30,000 nucleotides of DNA from Mesostigma viride (lineage: Eukaryota > Streptophyta > Mesostigmatophyceae > Mesostigmatales > Mesostigmataceae). Below are positions 9,609-18,598 of this stretch, one piece after another. The position numbers and the translations under genes are program-made. Every line of letters begins with the position of its first letter. Within the stretch, counting starts at the first letter, position 1. The notes beneath the pieces are model-generated. The model saw nothing but the letters and a program-made list of their open reading frames with translations. It was not told where the DNA came from and did no database searches. The stretch spans positions 5,496,205 through 5,526,204 of the forward strand of contig RPFO01000080.1 in assembly GCA_009746045.1 (NCBI GenBank), written 5' to 3'.

Positions 9609-10099
9609 ATACGCAGCACCCGCGTAGCGCGTGCTTGTCTCCTCCTCCTTGCCTTTGTGGCCGCAATCACAGTGACCGCAATAGCAAGGCCAAGTGACCA
9701 ATACATGAATGACTATGGTAGTGGACACCTTGATGATCTGATGACGGATACCTTTCCGTTTGCCAGTCAGTCAGTCTATTTTTTCTCACACCGGTCGCCC
9801 GACAGAGTTACTATTTAGTCATAATGCCCCTATGATGAATAGTGGAGCCAATGGCTGGACAATGGATACCTCTCCGTTTGCGGAGCTCCTGTGCCCCACA
9901 CGCCAAGACCTGTTGCCCCCGTCCGTGCATTCTCATGTTGGGTGCTCTTGATTGAGCCTATAGCCGGAAAATTTGGCATTGAATTCATTGTAGTGAGTTA
10001 TTACACCAGCAGTTAAGTCTGGATATGCCTTTGACAGTCTTCTGATTCATTTATGCCAAGTGGAGTCTTCGTCAAGTGGCCGGGCCTCCTGAAACCACC

Positions 10100-10350
10100 C
10101 CACACGCCACCTGTTGCAGTTATGCTCGGTCGGCTCGTCACGCCACCTTTTGTGGTTATGCTACTTCCACGCATCTCTGCCCTGTCAACTGCCTTGCCTT
10201 CATTGTCCACTCTTGCCCACCAACCAACCACGCGCCACCTGTCGCACTTGTACACATTCAGCCAAGTCGCCGCGCTATTGATTGCCTTGTCCTCTCTATC
10301 AGTTCATGTTCGTCAACCACCCATGATGCCACCTGTCACAGTTAAGGGGT
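10100..10350 (+). repeat. Diverged copies of the exon-e acceptor region
   Basis: CACGCCACCTGTTGCAGTTA (about 10106), CACGCCACCTTTTGTGGTTA (about 10139), CGCGCCACCTGTCGCAC (about 10231, followed by TTGTACACATTCAGCC) and GATGCCACCTGTCACAGTTA (about 10325) all mimic the true CACGCCACCCGTCGCAG|TTC (10441-10460). The 10231 copy even continues into the exon (ACAC-TTCAGCCA). These are acceptor-side edge duplications. Confidence 0.75.
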
Positions 10351-10457
10351 TGTTTCCGTATTCATCGGTTTATCTGTTCAGCGTCTCACTGCCCTGTCAA
10401 CTGCCTTGCCTGCTTTACTAATGCATGCCCACCGGCCCGTCACGCCACCCGTCGCAG

Positions 10458-10684
10458 TTCTACACGTTCAGCCACTCGTCCGCCTCGCGTGTCGCGGTTG
10501 ACTTTTACACCGCCGGTGGCCCCCTGACGCCCTTCACTGAGATCATCAACGATGACGACCTCAACCTCAACAGCGAGTGCAATGTGACAGTCAACGGCAA
10601 CGCGCGTGTGTACACGCTGGCCGATGGTGTGCCGTTCCCACAGACCGAGGGGCTGGGCAGCCAGCACACCATGCTCGTGAAATG
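10458..10684 (+). CDS. Module 1 exon e: main C-terminal part of domain d3
   Basis: This 227-nt exon (phase 0 to 2) starts FYTFSHSSASRVAVDFYTA and ends HTMLVKW across the splice. Exon 2e (206 nt) matches FYSVTLF-S-VLVDLYS at the start, one Cys (ECN against TCL), and LSIAVKW at the end. It has one NVT sequon. The donor is TG|GTGAGT; TG plus the G of exon f makes Trp. The position of this phase-2 intron matches that between h and i. Confidence 0.83.
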
Positions 10685-11443
10685 GTGAGTGAGCCTCATT
10701 TGTTAGTGATAGTATGTACTACTGAGTAGTTTAATAGTACTGGTATAAACATTGTAATCAGTGGTATATGTGTGTGTAGGCAGCCAGCATGCCATGTTTG
10801 AGAAAATTTAAGCGAACATCTATTTACAACAGGAAAATATATATACTACTATAGTGGCTGTGGGCGAACCCTGGGTGTGCCCCTAAAGCCACTCAGGCTT
10901 CAGGAGAGGCTTGGTTGGTGAGGACATCCCTGTTCCTATGCGGTGGATTGCTGGCCGCCACTATGCCTCATGATTCTGGAAGGGTCGACCCCTTGGTATG
11001 CTGCCTGTCGCCACTCCCCATGTCGGGGTGGGAACATCGCACCTCCTTGGTATGCTGCCCCTCGCCACTCCCCGTGCCCTGTTGGGATGGGGATCTCTCC
11101 TTTGGGATGCCCCCTTTGGTATGCTGCCCCCCGCTACGCCAGACAACGGTGGCGACTGACCTCTTGGTACGCCGCTGACCATCAAACCCATGCATCTCAT
11201 CGGGTGTTGGGGATGCCTCCTTCGGTATGCTGGCCCCCGCCACACCACTTCATGTTGGGGGTATCGACCCCTTGTCTGCTACCCCTAACCCACCCCCCTG
11301 CTGTATTGTGGTGGAAACATCTCCTCCGGTATGCTGCCCCTTGTCACACCCCACCCCTTGTCATGGTGGGAATTCCCTCCTTGGAACTTCCCCGTGGTAT
11401 GCTGCCGCCCCCCCCTGCCCACCACCACCATCACCACCATCAG
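10685..11443 (+). other. Intron 6 (759 nt) with TTGGTATGCTGCC repeats
   Basis: From about 10990 to 11410 there are six or seven loose ~60-75-nt repeats, each with (C)TTGGTATGCTGCCCC-C and a GGTGGGA segment. The last runs into the CACCACCATCAG acceptor. Near 11172 CGCTGACCATCAA matches 13 nt inside exon f (ACGCTGACCATCAAGG), so part of the array may derive from that exon. 10685-10960 is unremarkable. Confidence 0.7.
10990..11410. repeat. ~60-75-nt imperfect tandem repeat before exon f
   Basis: The recurrent core TTGGTATGCTGCCCC (variants TCGGTATGCTGGCCC, CCGGTATGCTGCCCC, GTGGTATGCTGCCG) appears at roughly 60-75-nt spacing. It ends at the exon-f acceptor, so the acceptor tract itself belongs to the repeat family. 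Confidence 0.75.
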
Positions 11444-11502
11444 GCCGCCCCTGCTCGCGGATGCGTTCATCTACACGCTGACCATCAAGGACGCCGACTT
11501 GG
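11444..11502 (+). CDS. Module 1 exon f: last strand of domain d3
   Basis: This 59-nt exon (phase 2 to 1) finishes Trp, then reads PPLLADAFIYTLTIKDADL and leaves a G for the next Gly. Exon 2f is also exactly 59 nt and reads AANVTTPFSYTLTVKDVDE. Y-LT(I/V)KD is the closing strand, similar to DYVVTIRDA of exon b. The acceptor is CATCAG and the donor is G|GTGAGC. It is too short to be found as an ORF alone and is supported by phase, length and alignment with 2f. Confidence 0.85.
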
Positions 11503-12681
11503 GTGAGCGGGCGACGCACATAGCAGATGGCTCTTTTTTAGTGCCGTTCCCGACAAAATAACCGTGTTTGATGTTTTATTGGCTGTAAAGAGACACCATT
11601 GTGTTTGTATAGAGGGAGGCATGGGGGGCGAGAGGGGGGGGGGGAGCCTCCCGGTGAAATAAGGGCTCTGACTTGGGTGACAGTGGCGCATGGATGGGAA
11701 GGAAAGGGGAAGTACGTATGGATAGGAAACAGTGATGATTGGAAAAAGGAATAATGGGAGTAATGGGAATTGTTGGAAACTGGAATGGGGCTCTTTATGC
11801 TCGGGAGAAGGCAGCAGTGGCACCATTGCGATTGCGGCATTCCTTTCTTTCAAGACTAGCAGTACCAGTAATAGCAGTACTAGCAAGACTAGCCTTTCTT
11901 TCACAAGACTAGCAGTACCAACAATAAGCCGGAAGCCCCGAACGCTGTCAAGGACAGGCAAGCTCTAGCAAGTATCGATGAGGGTGAAACGCTCAGGATG
12001 CGTATTTGTAATAATTAATATAGATACACACATGGTTTGCAGTAGTAAAAAAACATAATAATGAATATAGATACACACATGGTTTGCAGTAGTAAAAAAA
12101 CATAATAATGAATATAGATATAGATACACACATGGTTTGCAGTAGTAAAAAAACATAAATATATTATTGTAGTAAGCAATACAGCCTTAAGCCGACAATT
12201 TACGAAACCATCACCAACCAGGATTTCTCGCTTGAATGATGTCTCTGTTTTGAGGGATTCTTGCTAATTAGAGGTTGGTGCTTCGAGAATAATCTGTTGA
12301 ATGAGATCGCTGCTGGAATACTCCTTAGCAGGCATTCCGACGAGGAGCCAGTGCCTCCTCATCGGCACATCACCCTCTATATCGCTGTGCCGTTTGTCTC
12401 TCTCGCAGCACGCATGCAACACGCCGAACACAGAAACCCACAATTCTTGATATAGTTTTTTGTGCTCACAGGCGACAAACGGCATTTAAACCCGTGGTTG
12501 TTATAAAGCTTCTTGCGACAACACCCCCTCTCTCCTTCCGGCAGGCAACCCGCTGCATCTATACATATAGTATTTGTTATTATGCTTCTTGCTGCAACTC
12601 CCCCCTCTCTCCTTTCGGCAGGCAACACATAAACGTCATAATGCTTCTTGCCGCAACGCCCCTCTCTCTCCCGTCCCGCAG
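11503..12681 (+). other. Intron 7 (1,179 nt) with a donor copy, a 52-nt repeat and acceptor triplication
   Basis: A copy of the exon-f end and donor occurs at about 11665-11698 (CTCTGACTTGGGTGACAG ... GCGCATGG against GCCGACTTGGGTGAGC ... GCGCACAT). AAGACTAGCAGTACC repeats are at 11849-11925. A 52-nt unit with ATAGATACACACATGGTTTG occurs three times at 12010-12160. The acceptor region of exon g is present three times (about 12505-12681). 12180-12480 shows nothing recognisable. Confidence 0.8.
12010..12162. repeat. ~52-nt tandem repeat, three copies
   Basis: The unit contains ATAGATACACACATGGTTTG and CAGTAGTAAAAAAACATAA. The copies are almost identical; the third has a short ATAGAT insertion. 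Confidence 0.88.
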
Positions 12682-12690
12682 GCAACACTC
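12505..12690 (+). repeat. Triplicated acceptor region of exon g
   Basis: Three units of about 70 nt each contain (A/T)(A/G)CTTCTTGC-GCAAC, a CCCCTCTCTCC pyrimidine tract and GGCAG|GCAAC or CGCAG|GCAAC. CAG|GCAAC occurs near 12544, 12621 and 12682. Only the last is followed by the full exon (ACTCTGGCCACC). The first two are decoy acceptors, each with its own polypyrimidine tract. Confidence 0.85.
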
Positions 12691-12848
12691 TGGCCACCGC
12701 GATCAACCTGACCTCCCTCACCACCACGATCGCGGAGAATGGGAACCTGGTCCACGCGTACAACTCGAGCACGACGGGCATGGCCAACTCGATACGGCCC
12801 CCGTCCAGTTGCGTCGCCAGCACCATCGACCACCGGGCGCCGGACATG
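12682..12848 (+). CDS. Module 1 exon g: N-terminal half of domain d4
   Basis: This 167-nt exon (phase 1 to 0) reads NTLATAINLTSLTTTIAEN, GNLVHAYNSSTTGM, a Cys (SSC) and ends APDM. Exon 2g aligns throughout: LANAVNITQQAGSLAANGNLVQEY, SSTPGMGNSSSPPATC, APEM. Two sequons (NLT, NSS). It uses the last of three acceptors. The donor is ATG|GTGCGC. Confidence 0.87.
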
Positions 12849-13442
12849 GTGCGCAGCCGACCTTCATCGATGTACATGCTAGCATTGTCTCCATCCAGTT
12901 TGGCTTCATATGGATGCATCTCGTAGTATGGAGGCATGTGGCCGGAGATGATAGCGCGACAACCAACTTTTTGTACGAGGCCATTCCCCATGCGACAGCA
13001 TCTGGGCTAGGTTGTATGTAACCGTCTGGGCTGATGGGTACATGGTGGCATTTTCCCTTTAGTAGTATTGAGTGTTTACTCATGAGGCAGCGTCTTGTCC
13101 CGTGTTGGTGCGTAATTAAAAGAACCGAAACATCGCGAAGATATTTCGTTTTATCTCGACTTCTTTCCATCTGCGTTGCCACGATGTGCGTCGGCATCTG
13201 ATGGAGAGCCTTGGTTGCTGCCATTCATGCCCCTTTGCCCATGACGAAGCATGTTTTAGTTTTGGCTGTGCCCACGGGGATGCGTGTCCAATGGAGCTCA
13301 AGATTTTTTGACGACATTGATGCTGTCCTATTGAACATGATTGGAAGGCATGGATGAGCCATCTGTCGCTGCTAACCCCCCCTGCTACATCCCTCCCTGG
13401 CCACCCCGCATTCGTTCCAACCAACGCCCCACCCCAAGCCAG
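12849..13442 (+). other. Intron 8 (594 nt)
   Basis: Donor GTGCGC, acceptor AAGCCAG. I see no repeat, edge copy or gene in it; frames on the minus strand run through it without family features. Confidence 0.7.
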
Positions 13443-13699
13443 ATCTTCCGCCTGTATTTCCCCTGCCCGGCCGCGGGACCCTGCGACGCCACCCGTGTGC
13501 TGGTGTCTGTGTGTGGAGACGGCGACTTCCCGCTCATATCCACCGGAGCCAGGGTGTCCGTCTACCTGCTGAACGCCACGGGGGCGCCGTTCACGACCGC
13601 CGGGGCGTGTTCTGCTGGCAGCTGCACTGCTTTTGGTGACGGGCCACAGCTGAACGTCACGCTGCCGGGGGGCGTGGACTTTTTCCTTGTGGTTGATGG
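13443..13699 (+). CDS. Module 1 exon h: main C-terminal part of domain d4, Cys-rich
   Basis: This 257-nt exon (phase 0 to 2) starts IFRLYFPCPAAGPCDATRV, continues LVSVCGDGDFPLIS and VSVYLLNATG, and has a CSAGSC pair and QLNVTLPGGVDFFLVVDG. Exon 2h (260 nt) has all five Cys at matching places: IPC, GAC, TACG, CSVGSC. Two sequons (NAT, NVT). The donor reads GG|GTCAGT, which is weaker than the GG|GTAAGC of 2h, but phase and alignment fix it. Confidence 0.84.
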
Positions 13700-14439
13700 G
13701 TCAGTGTTGGACGCGTGACGGGTTATTGAGCTTTTTCCTTGCATGTCAATGCATGACTGGTGTGGGGGATGGGTGAATGTGGTGGTGGATAGGCCAGTTG
13801 GGGTGGGGGTGGATGGGCAAGTGGGGTGGATGCGCGAGTGTTTTTGTGGGTGGGTGAATGGGGCGGATGGGTGGGTGGGGTGGATGGGTAAGGGGTGTTG
13901 TGGATGGGTGAGTGGGGCGTTGGATGAGCGAGGGTGGTGGTGGATGGTTGAGAGTGGTGGATGGGCCGCTAGTTGGGTGGCATTTGCAATCAGTGAAATC
14001 CCCATGGTTACGGCCAGCTGGGCGGCGGCCCGCCTTCCAATGCCCAGCTACATCAATGTGCTGCAATAGGCACATCGACGTACATGATAATGCACAAGCA
14101 AGCTGGTTTCATGGGTATATCTTGGTTGCAGAATTACATTTGTGGTGTTATTTTAGAACCCAACTATTTACCGTCCTCCCGTATATATTGGCAATCGGTT
14201 GATGTAATCTCTCTGCCCATCCGCTTGTTACGATCTATGTTTTCGGTGCGGGCCTTGCCACATGCTTTCGACATCTTGCTGTTTTATCCCTTATCTATGT
14301 CCACCGCAAGCCTTATTCATCTTGCTTACTAGTCCCTTGTTTATGTCTGCTGCAAGCCTTATTTACCTTGCTTACTAATCCCTTGTTTATTACCACTGCC
14401 ATCCTCCGCCGCTGACGTTGTCCGCCATCTGCCAAACAG
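13700..14439 (+). other. Intron 9 (740 nt) with a donor-derived G-rich array
   Basis: From about 13755 to 13975 there are many GTGGATGGGTGAGTGGGG-type units that echo the exon-h end and donor (GTGGTTGATGGGTCAGTG). A ~48-nt repeat with GCAAGCCTTATT-A(C/T)CTTGCTTACTA lies at about 14290-14395 near the acceptor. The segment 13980-14290 is plain. Confidence 0.78.
13755..13975. repeat. G-rich minisatellite derived from the exon-h donor
   Basis: Irregular units such as TGGATGGGTGAGTGGGG, TGGATGGGTAAGGGG and TGGATGGGCAAGTGGGG repeat the exon end GGTTGATGG plus donor GTCAGTG. Several carry better donor consensus (GGTGAGTG, GGTAAGGG) than the true junction. Confidence 0.78.
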
Positions 14440-14486
14440 CGTGGCGTCCGATAGCTTCCCCTTCGCACTGCGGATTGAGCACCCAG
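14440..14486 (+). CDS. Module 1 exon i: last strand of domain d4 and module end
   Basis: This 47-nt microexon (phase 2 to 1) completes Gly, then reads VASDSFPFALRIEHP and leaves G. Exon 2i is also 47 nt and reads AEGESFPFSLRLEYP. SFPF-LR(I/L)E-P is the closing strand. The acceptor is AACAG and the donor is G|GTGCGT. The phase-1 end fits the phase-1 start of exon 2a. Confidence 0.85.
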
Positions 14487-15809
14487 GTGCGTCAACTAGG
14501 CCTTGCAGTTATGCCAATGTGCAAGGGCATGGGCTAGCGACCACCACGTGCAGTTGATGTGAAAATGTTATAAACCCTGAGATCGATTATTTGGGCAATA
14601 ACTAGAGTAAACAAGGTTTGCGGAACGTGCACTAGCCACAGATGTTTTTGCTGGTGCAGGGTCAGTCACCATTCGCCAAGGACACGGTATTAGGGGTACT
14701 GTGCCATCAGCAAAGGCACAGCAAGGAAGGGCATGGGCATGGGTACGGTGCAGCCAGGAAGGGCATGGGCATGGGCACGGTGCAGCCAGGAAGGGCATGG
14801 GCATGGGCAAGGTGCAGCCAGGAAGGGCATGGGCATGGGCACGGTGCAGCCAGGAAGGGCATGGGCAAGGGCAAGGCACAGCCAGGAAGGGCATGGGCAA
14901 GGGCAAGGCACAGCAAGGAAGGGCATGGGCATGGGCACGGTGCAGCCAGGAAGGGCATGGGCATGGGCAAGGCACAGCCAGGAAGGGCATGGGCATGGGC
15001 ACGGTGCAGCCAGGAAGGGCATGGGCATGGGCACGGTGCAGCCAGGAAGGGCATGGGCATGGGCAAGGTGCAGCCAGGAAGGGCATGGGCATGGGCACGG
15101 TGCAGCCAGGAAGGGCATGGGCATGGGCACGGTGCAGCCAGGAAGGGCATGGGCATGGCCAAATTGCAGCCAGGAAGGGCATGGGCATGGGCACGGTGCA
15201 GCCAGGAAGGGCATGGGCATGGGCAAGGTGCAGCAAGGAAGGTCATGGGCATGGGCACGGTGCAGCAAGGAAGGTCATGGGCATGGGCAGAAAGCGAATA
15301 ATACTAGGATCGAGTGTACCTATGGAAGGTCGGAAACATACCAGTCATGGAGTATTGTGCCCTCTGGAAACAGGGACGGTAGAGGGTTTAAACTGCCCTC
15401 TCGGACCTCGTCAATGAATAAGACCCTAATTGTTGAATATGAAAGATAGCTCGTGTTGCCGATTTATAGATCATATCAGTATTTCTTAACACTAGAGCAG
15501 GACCATATGTGTCCAACTATTGACTCCACCTCTTTTGCCAACTGCCAAGTCTGTCCACACATGATTATAAACGTGTTTTGTCACCGACTGCGTATATTAT
15601 GCAGCTCTTATTTACTTCCTACTGCTCTTGCCTCCCATTTGTTTTCGCTCCTTCCTCCCTTCTCCCGTGTTTCTCCTATCTCTCTCGTCTTCTGTCCCTC
15701 CTCTCTCCTATTCGTCGCTCTTGTCTCCATTGTCTCCTGTCTCTGTTGCTCCTGCCCCTCCTCACCTCTATTTTCCCTATCTCCTCTCTCCTATTTTCCC
15801 TATCTCCAG
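14487..15809 (+). other. Intron 10 (1,323 nt), between modules 1 and 2
   Basis: It is dominated by a 32-nt satellite (14720-15296) and a pyrimidine-rich end (about 15610-15809) with TCTCCTATTTTCCCTATCTC repeats before the acceptor. 15300-15600 is unremarkable. Confidence 0.78.
14720..15296. repeat. 32-nt G-rich satellite (~18 copies)
   Basis: The unit is GAAGGGCATGGGCATGGGCA followed by CGGTGCAGCCAG, with variants CAAGGCACAGCCAG and GCAAGGGCAAGG. Since 32 is not a multiple of three, three units (96 nt) give a 32-residue period in any frame. All frames are open, producing frames of about 200 residues on both strands that are artefacts. Confidence 0.93.
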
Positions 15810-15979
15810 CTCTCCCGGGTGACTCCCTATCCAGCCCGCTCGTCATCCCCTCTCCGCTCCCCTTCACGTTCGTGGGTAACCCTGAGAACGAGTGGTTCTG
15901 GGACTCGGGCTCGCTCTCGGACGAATGCCAGGAGGCCCCCCTCCTAGACTACAACAAGGACATCGCCTTCTCGTACACG
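15810..15979 (+). CDS. Module 2 exon a: N-terminal half of domain d1
   Basis: This 170-nt exon (phase 1 to 0) reads ALPGDSLSSPLVIPSPLPF, TFVGNPENEWF, a single Cys (DECQ) and ends NKDIAFSYT. It aligns with 1a and 3a. The acceptor is ATCTCCAG and the donor is ACG|GTGCGA. Confidence 0.85.
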
Positions 15980-17221
15980 GTGCGATTGATAGAAGAAGGA
16001 TAGAAAATAACAAAAACATCACAACCAAGGACGCCGCCTTTACCTGCAGGCTATGTTTGGTGGAAGCAAATACAAATGTATTTATTGCAACCAAGGACAC
16101 CGCCTCCTATTACATGGTAGGTTTGGTGGAAGTATTTCATTACAGCATTACATTCATGTTTATTACAACCGAGGACATTGCCTTCTCCCAACAAAGGGTA
16201 TGTTACAGAGATGTTACAACCAAAGACGTAGCCCTCTCGTACAAGGTACGGTACGGTACGGTACGGTTGATGGAATCAGAATAGTACCACAAACCCAATG
16301 GCTTATCCTTCGCTAAACTGTGCGTTTGATCTACATATTTTGTGGGACATTGCGTTCTCCTACACGCACAGTTGGTATAGTATTAGTTATTATATTGCAG
16401 CAAAGCACTACATTGCCATTGCTTGCAGTGATCATTTGCTGCGATGATTTCAACCAAGGACGTTCTGTTTTCTTATTTTGGTGCATCCGCATCAAATACG
16501 ACAGCAGAGGGCGCTGCAGCCTTCTAGAAGGTTTGGTTGGTTAACGTCTGGCATACGGAATCCGGCACCCTCACACGCTGAGTGGGTGTCACAGGATACG
16601 GCCACCATAGGGACATTGCCTTTCACATGGCGAGGTGCAGTTGGGTCAGGGTCATCCCCCGCCCAAAAGCTGATTGTTGTCAATGTTTGGATATCAACTG
16701 GTGGTAGCAGTATCAACTTATACGAGTGCTTTGGCGGGCGCAAATTATCGCCAGGCGTGGCTAGATCAGAGCAGCAGATGTTGCCGTCATCAATCACTTG
16801 CGTCGATCACGGTGCGCTTGGTTAGAGTGCCAACCATGACTTCTACTTGGCGCATACTACTCTTTTTGAATCAGGAAGGATACATTACATAAACCATCCG
16901 GACGAGGCATGGAAAATGAACTAATCAGGAAAGGCGAGGAAGCCCGCATTAACTAATATATATATATATATTAGTTTGTATGTATTAATTGGTGTATCCT
17001 TACAACCTTGTACTGCTAGTACATTGTAGTACTATTACAAGCTTATATTTGCTTCAAGGTGTGCCTTACTACATGATCTCCCAACCGAGTCAGGTTATAA
17101 TTTAATAATTTACTACAAGGTTGTATTCACCATACATCCCTAACCTCTGCTCTCTGGCGAATCTCTGTTCATAATGCTGCTGCCGTGGTCGCCCCCCCAC
17201 GCCTGGCCACCACCCTGCCAG
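15980..17221 (+). other. Intron 11 (1,242 nt) with seven decayed copies of the exon-a end
   Basis: Copies of ACAACAAGGACATCGCCTTC plus TCGTACACGGTGCG occur at about 16021-16055, 16088-16121, 16165-16200, 16216-16250, 16342-16371, 16450-16485 and 16600-16638. A (GGTAC)n run (16246-16265) and a (TA)n run (16957-16972) follow. The acceptor is CCTGCCAG. Confidence 0.82.
16021..16640 (+). repeat. Array of decayed exon-a 3' ends with decoy donors
   Basis: Seven units keep the core (AC)AACCAAGGAC--GCCT-- and a following TACA-GGT(A/G)-G donor, at spacings of 51 to about 150 nt. Several keep GT donors (ACATGGTAGG, ACAAGGTACGG). Reading on from the true exon end through the first unit meets an in-frame TAG within 24 nt, so use of a downstream decoy would truncate the protein. 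Confidence 0.8.
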
Positions 17222-17629
17222 GCGGCCACCGCCCACCGTTTGATCGTAGACGCTTACACACACTCCTTTGGCGACAACGACGTGCTCCAAGTGTTCCGCG
17301 AGAGGCCGCCCGCTGCTGCCGGCCGCCCCCCCACCTACGAATTCCTCAACTGCTCCTCCGGGGTGACCACCAATGGGCTTCCCTTCCTCTCGTTCCCCGT
17401 GACAGCTGGAAGTAAATACTCATTCACCTACGACTGGCTCACGTTCTCGTTCTCCGGTGACTATGTGGTCACTATACGGGATGCCAGCGTGGGCACGTCG
17501 GCGAACCCGGTCAACATAGCCTCGCTCCCTTTTGAGTACCGGTCGTCCACGCGGGGCGCGCCGGACATCACGGACGCATACGCCAGCAGTTGTGGAGGGG
17601 TGGTCTTGGAAGGTGGCCTCCGACCATTT
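17222..17629 (+). CDS. Module 2 exon b: end of d1 and start of d2
   Basis: This 408-nt exon (phase 0 to 0), identical in length to 1b, reads AATAHRLIVDAYTHSFGDN, a Cys (LNCSSG), FPVTAGSKYSFTYDW, GDYVVTIRDASVGTSANPV, SLPFEY, a second Cys (SSCGG) and ends GGLRPF. One sequon (NCS). The acceptor is CCTGCCAG|GCG and the donor is TTT|GTGAGT. Confidence 0.88.
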
Positions 17630-18107
17630 GTGAGTAACAAACGTGTGTGTACTACCCACAAACATTTGTATCCACTAGTATTACAAGGTAATGTGGGCAA
17701 CACTAGTTCCGGGACAGCCGACCCCCAAAGGGGTTTCCCTTGCAAAGCCTAGCATGCCCGATCACTAATAATGGTTATGGCTGAGCACGAGGCATTGTAA
17801 TCAGTAGTGCTAGGCTTTGCAACACCTAGCTGCTACCCCTGGGCTATGAATGGAATTTGGATGATGGCATGGATGGTAATCATCCCATCATGTTCGTCAT
17901 TACCCCCTATATGTGGTCGCCGGTGTTCCAGCTAGGCCGTGCATGGATGCGGGCATGGACTACATCATGCCATGCTGTTGGCTGCTGTCTATCATTGCCC
18001 CCTATCTGCCGTCACACGCGTTCCAGCTAGACCATGCATGTAGGAAAACCTAAACGTTTACTAGTATCTCCCCATGCTGATTGTTCCGCCCCCATTTGCG
18101 ATCACAG
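17630..18107 (+). other. Intron 12 (478 nt) with two acceptor copies
   Basis: Two copies of the exon-c acceptor and start (CCCCCTAT-TG--GTC-C--G plus GTTCCAGCTAG) lie at about 17904-17950 and 17997-18043, before the true site at 18090-18125. The three are spaced by 93 nt. The first part holds no feature. Confidence 0.8.
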
Positions 18108-18125
18108 GTGTTCAAGCTAGGCAAG
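17904..18125 (+). repeat. 93-nt repeat carrying the exon-c acceptor edge (three copies, last is real)
   Basis: CCGGTGTTCCAGCTAGGCCG, ACGCGTTCCAGCTAGACCATG and the true CAG|GTGTTCAAGCTAGGCAAG occur in register, each preceded by CCCCC(T/A)T-TG. The AG of the acceptor is lost in the first two (GCCG, CACGC), so only the last should splice. Confidence 0.8.
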
Positions 18126-18429
18126 CCCCAGGTGCCAGCTGGCACCACGCCCTGCCCCCACAACGCCCAGTGCGACTACGACCTCTTCCTGTCAACGTGC
18201 GAGACCCCCAGTGGTCAAGTGGTGCCCACCCCCCCTGTCAGCTACATAGAGTACAGCCTGCCGTCGCAGGCAGCAACGGTCCCCACCCAGCTGTTTGGCT
18301 GCACCCAGGCGTGCACCCTGGGGGGAGACTCGAAGACCTACAACGGCAACTACTTGGTGCACGAGGAGGGCGCCGCCGTGGTGGTCTACTCCAACGGCCC
18401 CTTTGTGTTCCACGCCAAGGCTTACTTGC
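18108..18429 (+). CDS. Module 2 exon c: C-terminal half of d2, Cys-rich
   Basis: This 322-nt exon (phase 0 to 1) reads VFKLGKPQVPAGTTPCPHN, a second Cys (AQCDYD), LSTCETPSG, then GCTQAC and AAVVVYSNGPFVFHAKAYL. Five Cys match exon 1c. The donor is C|GTACGT, and the C completes Arg with exon 2d. Confidence 0.86.
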
Positions 18430-18598
18430 GTACGTAACCTTGTATCGCCCACCTGCCCACTTGCGTACGTAACCTTGTGTCGCGCACCTGCCCACTTGCG
18501 TACGTAACCTTGTGTCGCGCACCTGCCCACTTGCGTACGTAACCTTGTGTCGCGCACCTGCCCACTTGCGTACGGAACATGGCGTCGCGCACCTGCTG
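18424..18598. repeat. 35-nt repeat built on the exon-c donor (five copies)
   Basis: ACTTGCGTACGTAACCTTGT plus GTCGCGCACCTGCCC is repeated at 18424, 18459, 18494, 18529 and 18564. The first copy includes the last six exon bases (ACTTGC) and the true donor GTACGT. Copies 2-4 retain an identical CTTGC|GTACGT donor; copy 5 has mutated to GTACGGAAC. Confidence 0.93.

Larger units (their letters stand above)
8666..10457 (+). other. Intron 5 (1,792 nt) with a 96-nt repeat, a 61-nt satellite and acceptor copies
   Basis: A 96-nt unit beginning CGGCAACTTGAGCCAGTGG occurs at 8751 and 8847. CCCTGTCTTGGTCT units are at 9060-9130. A long 61-62-nt satellite spans about 9130-9608. From 10100 to 10457 several variants of the exon-e acceptor region (GCCACC-GTCGCAGTT) precede the true one. 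The rest (9610-10090) shows no clear feature. Confidence 0.75.

Noticed and set aside
9024-9666. Minus-strand frames with repeated CIMHNQ-type peptides
   Set aside because: Translations of the 61-nt satellite.
14642-15449. Open frames of about 180-240 residues on both strands, rich in GHGHGAARKGMGMG or PCPCPS
   Set aside because: They are translations of the 32-nt satellite, which is open in all frames; no splice or family support.
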